Assembly: GCA_900404475.1 (NCBI GenBank)
Contig: OUQQ01000267.1
Span: forward strand, 1-25,002
Origin: Spongospora subterranea
Lineage: Eukaryota; Endomyxa; Phytomyxea; Plasmodiophorida; Plasmodiophoridae
Length of the DNA stretch: 25,002 bases
Direction: 5' to 3'
In this document: in pieces, positions 1 to 10,167 of the stretch
How positions within the stretch are numbered: the stretch's first letter is position 1
Layout: each line of letters begins with the position of its first letter
Translations under genes and position numbers: made by a program
Notes under the pieces: generated by a model
The model's input: the letters and a program-made list of their open reading frames with translations, nothing else
Told to the model about the DNA's origin: nothing
Database searches by the model: none

Positions 1-68
1 GGCTTCGGCACTGCGCTCAACCAGGTCGGCTGTGGCTTCGGCACTGCGCTCAACCAGGTCGGCTGTGG
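1..68. repeat. 33-bp in-frame tandem repeat
   Basis: The unit GGCTTCGGCACTGCGCTCAA plus 13 further bases occurs twice back to back (1-33 and 34-66), and a third partial copy begins at 67. The first two copies are identical, which suggests recent expansion. Each unit encodes 11 residues of the membrane protein read on the minus strand, and the array probably continues left of the window. Confidence 0.9.
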
Positions 69-240
69 CTTCGTCATAGCGCTGATCGCTGTCGCTTTCG
101 CAATTCCAGAAGACCAAAAGACCGACGAAAGCGACTGCAGAAATACCGATCACCAACGTGATGATAACAAACATAATGAAACAATAAACGTCACGCACCT
201 GCAATGGCCGATATAATGGATCCAGCCAACACGGATTCAT
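1..240 (-). CDS. small single-pass membrane protein with 11-residue repeats (partial, runs off window)
   Basis: Reading the minus strand from an ATG at 240 gives 80 codons with no stop before the window edge. Residues 1-20 form a polar start (MNPCWLDPLYRPLQVRDVYC). Residues about 21-46 are a strongly hydrophobic membrane segment. A short charged linker (ESDSDQRYDE) follows, then repeats of an 11-residue unit, TADLVERSAEA, which suits a hendecad-type coiled coil. The repeat is an exact 33-bp tandem duplication at DNA level. I recognise no family. A diverged, frameshifted relative lies at 24313-24458 on the other strand, sharing the start region, the membrane segment and some upstream sequence. 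The conserved upstream stretch supports the chosen start. The C-terminus lies outside the window, so repeat number and length are unknown. Confidence 0.6.
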   Translation of the reverse strand, partial: MNPCWLDPLYRPLQVRDVYCFIMFVIITLVIGISAVAFVGLLVFWNCESDSDQRYDEATADLVERSAEATADLVERSAEA

Positions 241-400
241 TTATCTATATAGTGAACTTATGAATAATTCTGAAAATGCGTTTTTTACGAGATCATCCTT
301 CGACGATCATTTGGGGCAGATTCCACAAGCAGCTGTGCTGTTTTGACGTCGAGTGTCATACCATGCACAGGCATTTTATGCTGTATCCCAATCATTAATC

Positions 401-652
401 ATGAGCCTAGACCAGCGAAATTTCCACCGGTCGACATTCACTAAGAAGAAGCGAAAACAGATTGGGCCATGTTATCCCGTGGTTCAGCGGCGATCACTTG
501 GGTCCAGAGCCAATGCGAACATCACTCCTGTGCAATCCTCAGTAAGTCATAAAGATCTCGCTTGCCGGTTTCAGGACAGGATACATAAGCGACGGTCTGT
601 CCGAGCTAAATTCAAACCGGTGCGACAACATGGTAACAAGGTTTTCAAATAG
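401..652 (+). CDS. short basic open frame, doubtful gene
   Basis: From ATG at 401 an 83-codon frame encodes a lysine/arginine-rich peptide beginning MSLDQRNFHRSTFTKKKRK. No domain is recognisable. It lies alone between the left-edge membrane protein gene (start 240) and the 3' end of the WD40 gene (695). It could be a small basic protein, a fragment of a transposon-encoded nucleic-acid-binding protein, or a chance open frame. No promoter or intron signal supports it, so the confidence is low. Confidence 0.2.
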   Translation: MSLDQRNFHRSTFTKKKRKQIGPCYPVVQRRSLGSRANANITPVQSSVSHKDLACRFQDRIHKRRSVRAKFKPVRQHGNKVFK

Positions 653-694
653 CGTTTACATTCATTTAATAATAATTTAACCCGAGGCTCTTTC

Positions 695-3607
695 TTACGA
701 ATTTTTAGCCGCTGGTATTCGCCCTCGGGATGATTGACGCTTCACCATGGTAAAAAATTGGGCGATCTCGTTTTTGGCAAACACCGCGCTTAACCGGTTA
801 GAATCTCGGATTTGAGATAAATGGTCCACGACCCGTGTTGCATGGGCAATCGCTTCGTGATCTGGGACTGATTGGAGCCGATTTTCCAACTCCATCGATA
901 GCTTGGTCAAATACCTGGGTAGACTCTCCTAAAAGATTCCAATTCATATAGGTCTTTGAAACTCATCATAACACGTACTTGGAGGTATTCGGGCAGAATG
1001 ACACAATTTTGGATCATATTTACAATAGTAAGTGAGCCAGCAATAATGCCTGATGGTTCTTCGTTCCATACAAGACAGGGTTGTCAATATAGAGTATACA
1101 AACACAACAGATTAAGAACATACCGTTAGAGCTGATGTCCTCCATGCAGCCTTTTGTGAAGAATTGTGATAACTTTGGAAACGCAGCGTCTTCTAGAAAC
1201 TCTAAAATTACTTGAGCAAAGCAGTAACCTTCCAATTGTTGACATAGCTGTGCGCCAAGTATATACAGCTTATCATAATGCTCCTGCTGCAAGAGTGCAT
1301 TGAAGTACAACCGATGGATTGAGCTGTTGGATCAGAATGAGAAAAATAACAAGCAGCAAATGATACCGACCTGACCTAGGTATGATTTTTGACGCTTGTT
1401 GATCTTCCATTACTTCAATAATCGTAGCTGCTGCATACGGTTTGGCAAGTGCTGTATGAACCTTGAACATCAACTCTAATTGAGGAATCACGATCTTAGG
1501 ATTACGCAGGTCTCTGGAAAAAATAAGATACGGAAAAGGGAAAGGCAGTTTTAATTTACCGATCAAGAGCGACGTTTGCTTTTTTGAACAATGCAGGAAT
1601 TGTAACGAAATCCAGGCATTCTGGTTGGGGATCGAAAACTGTCGGGGACATAAACAATAACAGTATTGTTATCAAATCGCTAAACCGGGAATGTTCACGA
1701 AAAATTTCTGCGACCCGCAGCGTTATCTTCAAAGCGCGAAGGAAACTGAAACCAGGAACTTAAACATTAAACTCAGCTATGACAAGAGAGCATACTCCAA
1801 TGGCATGATAGCCTGAATAACTGCATTAAGTTGGTCGGAGTCAAATGCGTCAGGATTAACCGATAAAAGCTTGAAAATATCAGGTTCCAGATTGAGAAGA
1901 TCCAACGGCTGCTGCGACTGGATAATATTTTGAATAGCCAAGCGGGTACGAAGCGTTTGAATTATGCTCGTCGATTTATCTGAAGCGACTGTCTTCAGAG
2001 TAGCGAACGGTGAAACATAACATGAACTGTAACAAGTTTGACGATTCAGAATTTTTGAGACTGGCTAGACACTTACAGTTTTGTCACTAGATCATCAATA
2101 CAGGAATGAGACTCTCCAAGAACCGAGTCAAAACTAGTCTCGGAGCACATTTGCAGAAGCTTAGCCATCTGGTCGTATCTTTGTTCTGTCCAAAGCTGGG
2201 CGGCACGTTCTGCAACGAAAGCATGGGCGCGCTCGAGATCCCGGCAATACATAAGGCTTTCAATTTCCAACTCCTTGGGCGATGACTCTGGGAAGCGGTG
2301 GAAAACAAAACTAAAATGACCACTTAACCAGCTTGAAACTGGACTAGCACGAAAAACTCTAACGTGTCGAAAAAATCTCGTGCCATCTCAGCAAAATGAA
2401 GCGACCCCTCTGACGTCAGGGTGTAATAATATGACGGATGTAGTGGGGAGAATCCGCAACCGATTACAGTTCCGTCCAAAGCATCACCTAATCTACCTTG
2501 GTATTTTCCAAATTTTCGTGGCGGATGCAACTTACACGTGTTCATTAAATAGTGTGGCGGTAGACGTAGATTCCAAAGGCGGCATGCACCATCAAGGCCA
2601 CCACTCAAAATAATCTCGCTGTGTGAATTTGACCAGGCAATGGAGCGTACAGCATTCGTGTGCCCTTCCAATATTTGAACAGGGTCCTAAGAATAACAAA
2701 ATTAAGTTCCCAGGGGACACTTTGGCAGGAAAAAGCACCTTGCTCATACGCAAATCAAAAATTCTGATTTTGGAATCGTCACAAGCTGTAGCAACCCAAT
2801 TACGAACAAGCGGAGACCACGAAATGGCTCGAATGGAGTCGGTATGCACAGCAGGGGACTTCCACGCAATCGCGCGATCAGGAGATTTGACTATTTGTCG
2901 AGTGTCGAAAAGTTTGATCGCGCCGTTAACGCCACCGGTCATCAATTGCGATTGCTGATGTGGTGACCATTCGGCAACAAATACTGCAGATGTAGCAGCT
3001 TTTCCAGAAAATATTGACGATTCCGTGCGACCAAAGTTCCTGCAACTATCTTAGCCAGAGAAAGAATTTGCAAATGCATATTTACCAAATATGCATTCGA
3101 TTGTTTTCCATGGACGAGAAAACATCAACATCCATTGGATTTATACGAACAGAGCAAATCCGACGTGATGAAGGGCGGGACCCAGGAATGCGACTGGAAG
3201 TTGTATCGGCTGTTGAATATTTTTTATGCGAAAAGGTTGCTGAAGGCGTTGGGACACGCTGAAGAGATCGTGAGTCTTCGATGCGATAAAGTATGACGTC
3301 TCCTGTACCGGTTCCGCAAACCAGTCGGTCATCGATCCAAGATAACGAAGCACAGCTATCTGGTTGAGCACATTTTCGCAAAGATTCTAATTTGCTGTAG
3401 CCAGTACATGTAATAAACTGCATCTCCCCTAGCCTGTAATATTGGTACTAAGTCAATCGATTTGAACAAGCCCTGACCGTTGATTCTTGAATTGATCGTT
3501 GAGGAGCCAAACACCAACGTCTCAGATGAGTTGTGTACAGCCATACACGTAGACTGGGGTAAATGGAAGTTCTCGGGCAAGTGAGTAAGCTCCAAATCGC
3601 CTATCAT
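695..3607 (-). CDS. WD40 beta-propeller plus C-terminal helical-solenoid protein, multi-exon
   Basis: Joining exons across 34-75 nt introns gives one long protein that ends at the TAA at 695. The N-terminal third holds WD40 repeats, with blades ending KIRIFDLR, IKLFDTR and CRLWNLR, and starts such as EGHTNAVRSIAWS and HTDSIRAISWS. From about 2380 downward it becomes entirely helical and leucine-rich (for example ALDGT..CGFSPLHPSYYY, then DLERAHAFVAERAAQLW), ending in a solenoid with LYFNALLQQEHYDKLYILG. Confident splice joins include 2687-2720 (34 nt), one inside a W codon near 3060, the CTC-CAA/GAG junction near 920-970, and the GA/T join near 1740-1790, which fuses what look like two genes. 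The WD40-plus-solenoid layout is typical of scaffold proteins in membrane-trafficking, ciliary or RNA complexes. The exact orthologue is not recognised; WDR17-like proteins were considered but not confirmed. The 5' end is uncertain: the ATG at 3607 is one option, and the frame stays open to 3814. Confidence 0.75.
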
Positions 3608-3758
3608 TGACGAAGAAATTCCGGCTAGACATGTAGGCAATCGCCATTGCGATTTTTGTGGGGATAAGCCATGTTCACGTCTCCAGCCATCCAGTTGCTG
3701 AGGTAGCAGGGCAACTGCAATTGGATCTGGGTAATGGTTAAGTACAAAATTTGGCCCG

Positions 3759-4248
3759 TTAAACTCGCGTACCAGTAGGAGCTGCAGGAACAATTGGCAC
3801 ATCTTCCTTGCCAAGGGAGTTAATCGCGTTGCACCAACTTAAGTCAAGTCAGGAAAACTGGAAAGCAGGGAAGTAGCAAATATGTATGTACCCTGTGATG
3901 TCGGCCATGGAATCTGCAGAAAATTCATATACCCTTTCATAACTGTTTGACGACATTGTGAAACCCCATGGTTTGTCGGGGGTTCCAACAGCAATACTTG
4001 CAACGCACCCAAATACTGAGACTGAATGATGCGGTCGTAGATCCTTATCAATGTATTCAGAAGCGAAAAACAACAAGCGTAAAGGTATCTGAGACATTTT
4101 TGGCTTTGAACCACTGCAACTGGTCTTGCGTCAATCGGAAAAACCTTTTCCGCCAAAGCGGGGACTTCGAGCCTCGCTTGAGAAGAAACCCTTCGTGTAT
4201 TGTAGAGTGCATGGGCTGGAAGTCGTCGGATTTGTCGATAGCACCCAT
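3759..4248 (-). CDS. small PH-domain protein with an apparent 1-nt frameshift
   Basis: From ATG 4248 the protein begins MGAIDKSDD and enters a pleckstrin-homology fold: HEGFLLKRGSKSPLWRKRFF, then LQWFKAK. The frame then breaks at a run of five A (T5 on the plus strand, 4097-4101). PH strands resume in the adjacent frame (PLRLLFF, SIAVGTPDKPWGFTM, YEFSADSMADITG). A 54-nt intron (3838-3891) splices in the C-terminal helix with the invariant PH tryptophan (GWCNAINSLG), and the protein ends after PTGTRV at 3759. It is about 145 residues in all. The basic beta1-beta2 loop (KRGSKS..WRKR) suits phosphoinositide binding at membranes, although specificity cannot be read from it. Removing one A restores a whole domain, so either the assembly has a homopolymer error or this is a recent pseudogene. 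Confidence 0.7.
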
Positions 4249-4838
4249 TGCAAGCTAAAAATGGAGCGATAACAATGACCAATCGACCATATGTTGAACA
4301 ATTTCGGTGTGTAACAGTGATAAGGTAAGAAGGAAGTGGCCACGCGGACAATATCAGTAATGTAAGGAACAACCGCTGATGACACAACTTGTTTGCCAAA
4401 TAATGTTGTCATGGCGACCTTCCGGACTGCATATTCAACGCTGAGACTGAATAATGGTGTCATCGTTGCTTTAAAACTGATATAACAATCGTCATTGCAT
4501 AGACGTTGATGAAAACAGTAAAAAAAATGGGCTTCACTACGGACGACATGTGATTCTATGTCGATTTGGGGTTTTGTCATGTTTATACATCGAAATTGAT
4601 TACAGATCAGAATTCATTTTTCTTCCAAAATACGGAGAAGTACGTTGAGACAATCAAACCGCATAGTCGGCCGATAATCAGCCTTCCGCTGCATCATACA
4701 ACAACAAAGACTTTGGTAACTCCCTTATCTGTTGCACTAAAACACGGCTGCACCGCCACTGTGGCAAAATCAGTGAATAAATCAAATGACAAGACTGGGG
4801 ACAAACATCTCCTTCATAATCGGCGAGTTCAAAGGTTG
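4249..4838. other. intergenic region, no gene seen
   Basis: This lies between the PH-domain gene (start 4248) and the 3' end of the phosphatase-like gene (stop 4839-4841). Open frames exist on both strands, but none shows a recognisable domain, conserved splice pattern or biased composition. It probably contains the PH gene's promoter and the phosphatase-like gene's 3' UTR. Confidence 0.5.
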
Positions 4839-5725
4839 CTAATCGTCATCATCCACAACAGACTGTATTGGATCATAATGAACGGTATCGCTGATAAGAG
4901 GGCCATAAGTTGACGCTCCGAAAAAATCCTCAGACGCAACGCTTTCTGATTTTCCTTGGGACAACTGCTCTTCGTGGACCTATAAACAATTAATTGTAGA
5001 TTCTAAATTCCTTCATCATATATATACGTTTTCAAAAACTTGGAGTTGATGCAGAAACCATGAAGGCAAATTTAGCGGAAGCGATGTAAGGTCGGTATCG
5101 AAAAATTCGATAAATTGCTCATTAACAAAGCGTGCCTTTGCTCCAGCATATCTTCGATACTCATCGATAACTACAATCGCAAATTTCTTAACAACGGACA
5201 AGTAGTTCAAAGCAACTTACTAGAGGCCATATTCCAGAATTGCAGTCGTCGCAAACAACCAACAAGTATTCCTGTTTCGTGAATTCCTGAACTGCACATT
5301 ATCATAACAGCTAAAAATACCGAGATTGGTGTTAGTATACGTTAAGGTTGCTACCGTATGCAGGTAGATGACACGAAAAACGTACGATGATTATCAATAT
5401 TAAGAATAAACTCTAGGGAGTCTTTAATTAACTCATCGCTAACAGGTTTCCATGTGAGGTCAGGGCGCCAAGCTTTCAGCCCTTGGTGGCAAAACTTGAT
5501 GGAAGTCTGATCGATGAATCCTTTCAATCTCGTCAGCTCAGACGATAAATAGATGATAGATCTCAATTCGATCCGTTTGATAAACGAGAAATGGTCTGCA
5601 TTGAACGCATTGCAGCGATATATCCCGTGCTCAACGATGCCAAACGCGGCCGGGGGTGACACCGGTGCAATGATATCAAGCGCGTTCGAATGGCCAAGTG
5701 AACCAATAACGGGAAGAGCTGACAT
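4839..5725 (-). CDS. PFA-DSP/Oca-Siw14-type atypical phosphatase, predicted catalytically dead
   Basis: Four exons (5725-5386, 5310-5221, 5170-5028, 4979-4839) with introns of 75, 50 and 48 nt join in frame to give 237 residues. The N-terminus has the family pattern FGIVEHGIYRCNAFNADHFS followed by the LRSIIYLSSE strand. Exon 3 gives the family helix IIDEYRRYAGAKARFVNEQF. An acidic tail ends VVDDDD. Active family members carry H-C-x5-R in the P-loop. Here the loop at 5276-5296 reads MCSSGIHETG: cysteine is kept, the preceding His is Met, and the catalytic Arg is Glu. Arg loss should abolish phosphate binding, so this is probably a pseudophosphatase. Yeast Oca proteins act together in a complex and include divergent members; by analogy this may be a structural subunit. 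The gene is divergent from ubinuclein, with 115 bp between start codons. Confidence 0.85.
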
Positions 5726-5840
5726 TACATTACCAGGTCAGCACAGAATGTGGTTCATGTTGTAAGTGGGGGGCCGCGGCTGAAAAGTAGAGAGTCGAAA
5801 AATTCGTTTTTCCGCGGGAGATCAAAACGGACGAAGGGTG
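5726..5840. promoter_or_regulatory. bidirectional promoter region
   Basis: Only 115 bp separate the ATG of the minus-strand phosphatase-like gene (5725) and the ATG of plus-strand ubinuclein (5841). Both promoters and 5' leaders must share or overlap this space. It contains a GC-rich core (GGGGGGCCGCGG near 5767-5778). No TATA box is evident. Confidence 0.5.
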
Positions 5841-8109
5841 ATGGTTCCGACTACAGAGGGTCGAGCCGCTTTGGGAGACCACATGATTCCCAAATCCGTT
5901 AATGGTCATGAACCGGAAGACCATGATAGCGACGTGGACGTGATCGAAAATCATGACCATTCCGACAATAGCGAGCACGATTCACGTCGGGTTAGTGACG
6001 CGCTAGAAGACGGGGATGACGAGGAAGCTGATGAGGAAGCTGACGAGAACGGGGACGATGAGGATGGCTCTTCGTGTCTTCGTTTTTATATTGATCTTAA
6101 AAATCAAGGTAAATTATGGTTTTGAGTGTTGGATTTTTCCATTTTTTCAACTCAATTCAATGATTAGGACCCATTGTGTCGTGGACAGCGCTCTGTGCAT
6201 CTCTTGATGAGGAATCTGAAGATGATGATGGTGATGCCAAAGCGAATGACATGGTCAATCAAGCCGAATACCGATATTTTTTTTTGACATAATGATTAGA
6301 TTGATGACGACGACGAGGAGTCTGTATCTCGGGGCAGCTATTATGATGTTGATGACCCGTTTATAGACGATAGCGAATTATTTGATATTGAGCAATCTAA
6401 ACGTATAGAAACAGAGATGAAAGGTTGTGAATTCACTGTCTATGTATGCTGAAATAACTGTCTTCTGAAAAATGTGGCGCATCTCAGGATTTTTTGTTCA
6501 AACTGGAGATATTGCAGTCGTCGAGAAGAAAGCAAAACCCAAGATATCGCGAGCAAAGCAGAAGCTAGTCGCCCGACCTGCATTTGAACCTCAAGATGAG
6601 TATTCGAACAAAGTGAAGGTATTGTCCACTTGCTGATAACTCGTTTTACCGTCAATCAAATGGAGCTTTTCAGGTTATGATATCTGGTCAAATTGACCCA
6701 GTACTCACCGAGGATTTAACGTCGTTGCGAGATCTTATTGATACGAATCGCGATCGTCTTAGCGAAACCGACAAAAGACCCCTTCCTGTAGCACTTGAAA
6801 CCGCACTTATGAATATCGAATGCAAAATTAGACTGATTAAGGCTACTGAGAGGTTGGCAAGTTTTTTAAGTCTGGGTTTTGATGTTCAGCGATGATTTTC
6901 TAGAAAGCATGTGTATAGCCAAATCAACGGACTGTTTCCATCGAGTTCTCCTTTCTCTCGTTCAAATATCAAAGATAGACTGAAAAAGATGCATATTCAA
7001 TGGCTTCCAAAAAAATACGAAGGTCTTGCTAAAAAGGTTTATGAGTTGCTTTTTACTCGTTCAGGAACACCTGTAAACAGTGGCGCGATTCTTCTAGGTT
7101 GTTCGCCGGTTAAAGTTGAAAATTAGAAAAGACGTCAATTTGTTTGAAGCGGCTGTTGCAGAGAATGACCCATCTGCTGGCTGCATCGGTAAAAAGGTCA
7201 CCGACGGTAAATACAAATATAGGTACGTGGGTCAAACGAATCGTATACTCTTTTTATGTACTGATTAGAGCAGGTGTCGATGGGAGCTGTTCGCCCCTGA
7301 TCTTTTAGAGTTATCGTCGCATGTGCATGATTGGACGGTAGCCTCTAATGTTGCCTTACGCAAGACCACCACCACAAAGAGCAAAAATCTTGATTCTATT
7401 CCTTCAAAGGTGTTCGGCTAGTCTGCCTATGAAAAATTGGGATTTTCGGTCACACTTTTCATAGGTCGACCACTATCAAGAAGACGTCGTTCGTCGAAAA
7501 TACTTCAAACAGGTACATAGCGTTTTGATTCGACTGTCAATAGCAGCACTGATGCATTGTATGATAGGTACTAGAATGTTGGCCAAACGACTGCGCCGTC
7601 ACATCCATCCATATCAATGATGCGTACAAGCGGTACAAAGTGAAAAATGATACCATTGTAACAGGTTTGCTCAGCGCCATCATAAGTTTCCTGTTCTGCA
7701 AATAACTGTTTTCGATCAGAATCACCTATCCGAGTTGCGGCTGCCTCCTCCGCCCTACCAGCTTCAGCTGCTTGCACACCTCCACCGACAGTTCTCCAGG
7801 ATCGCGTTATCCAGATCAATGTATGCGCATCAATGTTGTCATGCATTTTTTTAACAATCTCTGCAGGAAGCTTCAGTTGTTGGAAACGAGGTACCTGTTT
7901 CCGGTTCCGTGTTTGATTCTCCTCCACCGAATCCTTTTGCTGACCACTTGCGGAAATCTCATCCCGCCGTCTTCGGGTCAACCATCGAACAATCGTGCGG
8001 TTTGGACAGGGCATTATCTACCCCGCTGGAAATACAGAACCTTCCGTCGCTCTTTCAACCTAAACTAAATAATCCTATCCAAGAAGTTATTGAGATTTTA
8101 GATGATTAA
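5841..8109 (+). CDS. ubinuclein / HPC2-family subunit of the HIRA histone H3.3 chaperone
   Basis: At least eleven exons join in frame; the first ten are 5841-6108, 6168-6253, 6300-6423, 6488-6618, 6674-6852, 6904-7036, 7098-7222, 7274-7409, 7465-7512 and 7568-7657, then about 7720-7829 and about 7868-8109. Introns are 42-64 nt and several end TGATTAG. An acidic N-terminus leads to the Hpc2-related domain, SYYDVDDPFIDDSELFD followed by GFFVQTGDIAVV, which in this family binds the HIRA WD40 domain. The ubinuclein middle domain follows: RPLPVALETALMNIECKIR and VYSQINGLFPSSSPFSRSNI. The C-terminus ends VIEILDD. The protein should act in the nucleus in replication-independent nucleosome assembly. 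The join between the last two exons (7829/7868) is my least certain splice. Length is about 560 residues, shorter than animal ubinucleins. Confidence 0.92.
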
Positions 8110-8114
8110 ATAAA
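8109..8114 (+). terminator. AATAAA polyadenylation signal overlapping the ubinuclein stop
   Basis: The canonical hexamer AATAAA starts on the last base of the TAA stop codon (8107-8109). Only 20 bases separate this stop from the stop of the convergent coiled-coil gene (8130-8132), so the two transcripts must overlap at their 3' ends. Confidence 0.55.
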
Positions 8115-8129
8115 GCTGGTGTATATATA

Positions 8130-9780
8130 TTATGCAGTTAACGACAGTTCTCGCAACCGTTGAATGCTGACGATGAACTGTCGCAGGATAGTCTGTGTGT
8201 CCGGTTCCGGTGATCTCTGTTGGACCCGAATAGCCCGATTCACTCTTCTCAACAGGACAATGAACGCCTCCCGTAATTGGGCCCGTTTATGGACCAACAT
8301 ATCCATCTCGCCGATCATCGCTTCTTCCTTAACCTTCGCTTGCCGGCATCGCTCTTGGAGGTCATTCACCTCCGATAGCTTCGTCACGCTAACTTGATTT
8401 TCAGCCTCATTAAGCCGCATCAGAGCCAACTCCTAAATCCCAGATGGCGAATCAGGTCCGACTTCTGTTCAATTGCCGGTTATTGTACCTTCTCGTGTCT
8501 CAGGAACGCTATGCGTTCTAAAGCCGTCTGGCGCTGCTGTCGCAACTCGTTCTCAATCTCGGCCCTCATCAGATACTTGTCGATGATCAGTCTGGGTTCC
8601 TTCAGCCCCGTACAGGCCATCAGACGGGCCAGATCGGCAACGGCGTCCGCCTTTCGCAAACGGATCAGCTGTATCTGCTCCTGAATTGCTCGTAATTCTA
8701 TACTCGTCGAATTCAGAACAACACCAGAACGATTCTCGAACACTGTTTTTCTACTTTTCTCCTTGCTTTTGGCGACATTCCTCAAACTGTTGGTCTGCTT
8801 TGAACTTCGCCCAGTACGCTGGTCGTTATGTTCCGAACGGGTCTGGCAGGCCATACCCATAAGGATTGTGTATTGATGATGATGACGACGACGATGCAAT
8901 CATAGGAGCACTTACCGTCAATCTGCTGGTCTTCTCTCGCTCGATCCCATCGCAGATCGACCTGAAATGGCGGATATGGCCTTGCAGGAAGTTCGTGAAG
9001 CTCGTCGTCTCCAGTTTGAAGATCTTCACCTCGGCCTGTTCAGGGGACGTTAGGAGCGACAAACGGCGGTACCGGGAGGTGATCCGATTCGTGACGAACG
9101 CAAGCTGGGTCGAGGGAGATCCTGGTCAGATTGTTGTTGAGTTTCGATATCCAGATGTCGTGGCAGGAGCCGAGCTGTTTCGCGTTCGTCACGCGCCGCT
9201 GGATCTCGATCTTCTCCTCTCGCAGCTGAGCGATGCTCTGCTCGTATCGCTTGCGGCTATTCAACGTCTCGGCCGTTTTGATTTTGACCGTGTCCAGTTG
9301 CACTCGGATTCTGTCGAGCTTGTCGACCAACACCCTAACTGAACGCACCTCGGGTTGATATCTGTTATTCGCGTTCGGATTAGCATTGTTCTGACCATCT
9401 TCTTGACCACAATGCTGAATGTCCATCAGCCACGCCCTGTTTTCCTGCAGATGTCGCAACTCGATCTGCAGTTCTGATCGCCTCCAATGCATCAGATCGC
9501 AGTCTCTACGAACGTGGAAGAGGACATTCGACAGTCGTTCGTACTCGACCCGAGCCTGATCGGCCCCGACACCAGCAGAACGAAACCCGGCGATCATCTG
9601 CTGCAATGGGACCACCATCTCCTATCAGCGATATCGGTGAGTGGATGATGACGACCGGGAGAAACCCCAATTCGCTCGCTCTCCTCCCTACACGATGGAA
9701 GCTCACACGAGCGTCGACCGCCCCTTGGCAATCGGGAAGTAGCGCCACCTGCATGTTATGGTGCCGGTTGGCGATCATCG
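8130..9780 (-). CDS. long coiled-coil protein, ODA docking-complex-like (CCDC63/114/151 type)
   Basis: Exons run from about 9780 (start in MIANRHHNMQVALL) through 9618-9077 and 9039-8926 to a last exon ending SIQRLRELSLTA at 8130. Clear introns are the one ending at 9619 (donor GTGAGC), a 37-nt one at 9040-9076 and one between about 8430 and 8490. Nearly the whole product is charged heptad-rich coiled coil (KRYEQSIAQLREEKIEIQRR; EIENELRQQRQTALERIAFL). The segment LMACTGLKEPRLIIDKYLMR resembles the loop found mid-protein in outer-dynein-arm docking proteins (a T-G-x-x-x-P/D-x-x-[IV]-[IV]-x-[KR]-[FY] pattern). Such proteins anchor dynein to axonemal doublets. The overall coiled-coil call is secure, the ODA assignment is inference, and the join near 8780-8925 is ambiguous between two frames. 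Confidence 0.6.
8872..8896. repeat. GAT/GAC trinucleotide repeat in an intron
   Basis: A run of GATGATGATGACGACGACGA lies in what I read as an intron (donor GTAAGTGCTCC on the minus strand) of the coiled-coil gene. It is a simple-sequence tract with no other assigned role. Confidence 0.6.
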
Positions 9781-9935
9781 GGTCGACATTCCCCTGGGCC
9801 TGGAGAACGCCGTTGATCAAACGGAATCGATCGCCGGTCGAGAATTTGGTTCAACACAAACCGCAATCACTAATTGCCCATCTGGTTCTTGGGGCGAATG
9901 CTGTTCGATATCGATGAGGGCGATATGATCCTCCT

Positions 9936-9947
9936 GGGGGGGGGGGG
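9936..9947. repeat. poly-G run of 12
   Basis: Twelve consecutive G on the plus strand lie between the start of the coiled-coil gene and the end of the RCC1 gene. It is a likely sequencing and replication slippage site. The surrounding 9781-10167 holds no convincing exon except a possible 3' extension of the RCC1 gene. Confidence 0.9.
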
Positions 9948-10167
9948 CGATCAGCAATGGGGACGATCAGGTGGACGAGCAGGAGCGGTCACCGGTTGAT
10001 GACGGCGAGATGGCCTATCGCTATGAGGGCGGTTCCATTGCATGTTGAGACCCGGTCCCGATCGTGACGACCCACATTCGGAAGGGCGGGAGGATAGAGA
10101 GCCCGGCGATGGTGTCGCCTTGTGCTGTTTGACGATCTTTGGGATCGATACGGGATTGACAACCGGT

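Noticed and set aside
3424..3814. An extended N-terminus of the WD40 gene up to 3814
   Set aside because: The frame is open but would overlap the last exon of the PH gene, and no motif supports it. I kept the ATG at 3607 as a tentative start.
4131..4580. 149-codon minus-strand frame overlapping the PH gene
   Set aside because: It overlaps the PH domain in another frame and has no recognisable motif or codon-like character.
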